From Planctomycetota bacterium (GTDB lineage Bacteria > Planctomycetota > UBA8742 > UBA2392): a stretch of DNA of 61,889 nucleotides. Each line of letters starts with the position of its first letter. Positions within the stretch are counted from its first letter, which is position 1. The DNA lies in the NCBI GenBank assembly GCA_019186845.1, contig JABARW010000042.1, forward strand, positions 1 through 61,889, read 5' to 3'. Positions 60,870-61,889 of this stretch are shown piece after piece. The notes below the pieces were generated by a model. That model ran no database searches. It was given only the letters and a program-made list of their open reading frames with translations, and was not told where the DNA came from. A program made the position numbers and the translations under genes.

Positions 60870-61889
60870 CTAAGCGTCTTTGGCCGTGCTGGCCAAGTGG
60901 GTCACTACGTCTCCCGGTGCAAAAGACACCGCACTACGCCAGTGGCCGAAGCCGCCGTGGGCGTTGACGGCTTTTACCCACTCCGCCAGCGCATCGCGCT
61001 TGGCGCGATCTTTGGGCGTGTCTTGGCCCTTCACTTCGAGCACGAGCATCACGCCGTTCTTTAGCCGAATCAGGAAGTCCGGCCTGTACCGGCGGCGCAC
61101 GCCTTCAAACACGTACTGGATTTCGAACCCGATGTGGTCGTTCTTCACCCAGCGGTCAACCAGATCGCTGCGGTCAATCTGGAACTCTTCGCCCGCTTCC
61201 CAAGTGCTGTCGTAAACGCAATGGCTGATGTGGCTGTGCTGCGTCGGCGCGCAGGGCTTGCCGGTGTACCACGGCAGCATATCCCCGGTGCTGCGAATCG
61301 GCTTCTCCGGGTCAAATTGCGGTTCCAGCGTCTCTACGTTCTGCTCGTTGATCTTGCCGCGCAGATGCTCGAAGACCTTGTTCATGTTCAACGTCAGTAC
61401 CAACCGCTTGCGTAGTTCATCCTGCTCGAACAACGCCGGGACAATCCGAATCAGGTTCGACTTCAGGAACCGTTCGACAATGGCTATCAACTGCGCCAGC
61501 AGCGATTCCCGCGCGCCCTTCCAGTTCTTCGCCATGCTCTCATAGAGTTCGGCGGCGGTCTGGAACACGATGCGCTGCATCCGCTGCTCCTTGCCCAGTT
61601 CAATCAACTTGATCTGCTCGATGCGTGACAGGTCAGGCTTGCCTTCAACTGTCGGGGCCATTTCCGCCAGCACGCGGGTTTCCATCGCGTTGATTTCGAG
61701 CGGCTTGATCTTCGCCAAGTCGAGCGTCAGTTGTGGCCGCAGCACCGTATCCACGCGGATGATGTAAAGGGCGGTTGAAAAGTGCAGCGGTGGGCGGTCG
61801 AATAGTGCAGCACCTTTGACCTGTGTAATGCCCTTGCCGACCGTCGGCAAGGGACTTTTTTCGCTTCTCCCTTTTTCAGCTTTCTTTGC
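60870..61889 (-). CDS. Type III restriction-like enzyme, C-terminal part (5' end outside window)
   Basis: The frame is open to the end of the window, so only the last 340 or so residues are seen; a TTG at 61850 is not needed as start. Near the C-terminus is a PD-(D/E)xK nuclease motif, YRPDFLIRL with VLEVKG, preceded by a helical region (RIEQIKLIELGKEQRMQRI). This matches the C-terminal part of type III Res-like helicase-nucleases. The DEAD-box helicase should lie to the right. It is in the same operon as the HNH gene. Confidence 0.82.
   Translation of the reverse strand, partial: AKKAEKGRSEKSPLPTVGKGITQVKGAALFDRPPLHFSTALYIIRVDTVLRPQLTLDLAKIKPLEINAMETRVLAEMAPTVEGKPDLSRIEQIKLIELGKEQRMQRIVFQTAAELYESMAKNWKGARESLLAQLIAIVERFLKSNLIRIVPALFEQDELRKRLVLTLNMNKVFEHLRGKINEQNVETLEPQFDPEKPIRSTGDMLPWYTGKPCAPTQHSHISHCVYDSTWEAGEEFQIDRSDLVDRWVKNDHIGFEIQYVFEGVRRRYRPDFLIRLKNGVMLVLEVKGQDTPKDRAKRDALAEWVKAVNAHGGFGHWRSAVSFAPGDVVTHLASTAKDA

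Overview
This 61.9-kb window is GC-rich, gene-dense chromosomal DNA from a diderm (two-membrane) bacterium. Supporting evidence is a LolD-type ATPase, many lipobox lipoproteins, Wza/Wzz-like polysaccharide export proteins, complex I subunits and very large secreted repeat proteins. The mix recalls Planctomycetota or a neighbouring uncultured lineage, but nothing here fixes the phylum. About 55 protein genes, three intact tRNAs and one broken tRNA can be supported. At least eight genes have a -10-like hexamer exactly 6-7 nt upstream of the start codon, so leaderless transcripts are probably common.

Layout. 1-4.2 kb: two MacB/FtsX permeases, a carboxylesterase, a lipoprotein and a zinc-finger protein. 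4.2-7.5 kb: a vitamin B12 uptake operon (BtuF, BtuD, BtuC and a small unknown protein) behind a cobalamin riboswitch. 7.5-11 kb: a TPR membrane protein, tRNA-Glu, tRNA-Cys, and a MoxR-like AAA+ ATPase carrying a four-cysteine cluster, coupled to an unknown partner. 11-14 kb: a DegT-like aminotransferase homologue lacking the catalytic lysine, Obg GTPase and a FabZ-like hotdog protein. 14-17.8 kb: an accessory patch with a secreted carboxypeptidase-regulatory-like protein and a truncated HINT/deaminase-like polymorphic toxin with its putative immunity gene. 17.8-28.3 kb: tRNA-Ile2, zinc-ribbon protein, PTR1/FolM-like reductase, nuoD-nuoE, dihydroorotase, coiled-coil lipoprotein, MFS exporter and RibD.

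28.3-32 kb holds an HTH-receiver regulator preceded by TTGCA iterons, a NicO-type Ni/Co exporter with an EF-hand-like loop, and the most striking gene in the window. That gene is a thioredoxin/TlpA-like protein whose active site reads W-A-T-W-[TGA]-G-P-C-K, with a hairpin just after the TGA that fits a bacterial SECIS element, so it is probably a selenoprotein. 32-46 kb: paralogous small proteins, Aat, an AlkP-superfamily hydrolase, a Xer recombinase, a capsule/EPS cluster (UDP-xylose synthase, Wza, Wzz, O-antigen ligase-like polymerase, glycosyltransferase), FHA, YebC, DUF3047 and LolD. 46-59 kb: C45-like hydrolase, YhcC radical SAM, secreted proteins, XseB, FolC, a class I amidotransferase and a pair of >900-residue secreted repeat proteins.

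At 59.2 kb only the 3' half of a tRNA-Leu(TAA) gene remains. To its right lie an HNH endonuclease and the C-terminal part of a type III restriction-like enzyme, in DNA of different composition. This looks like the left end of an integrated defence element that runs beyond the window.
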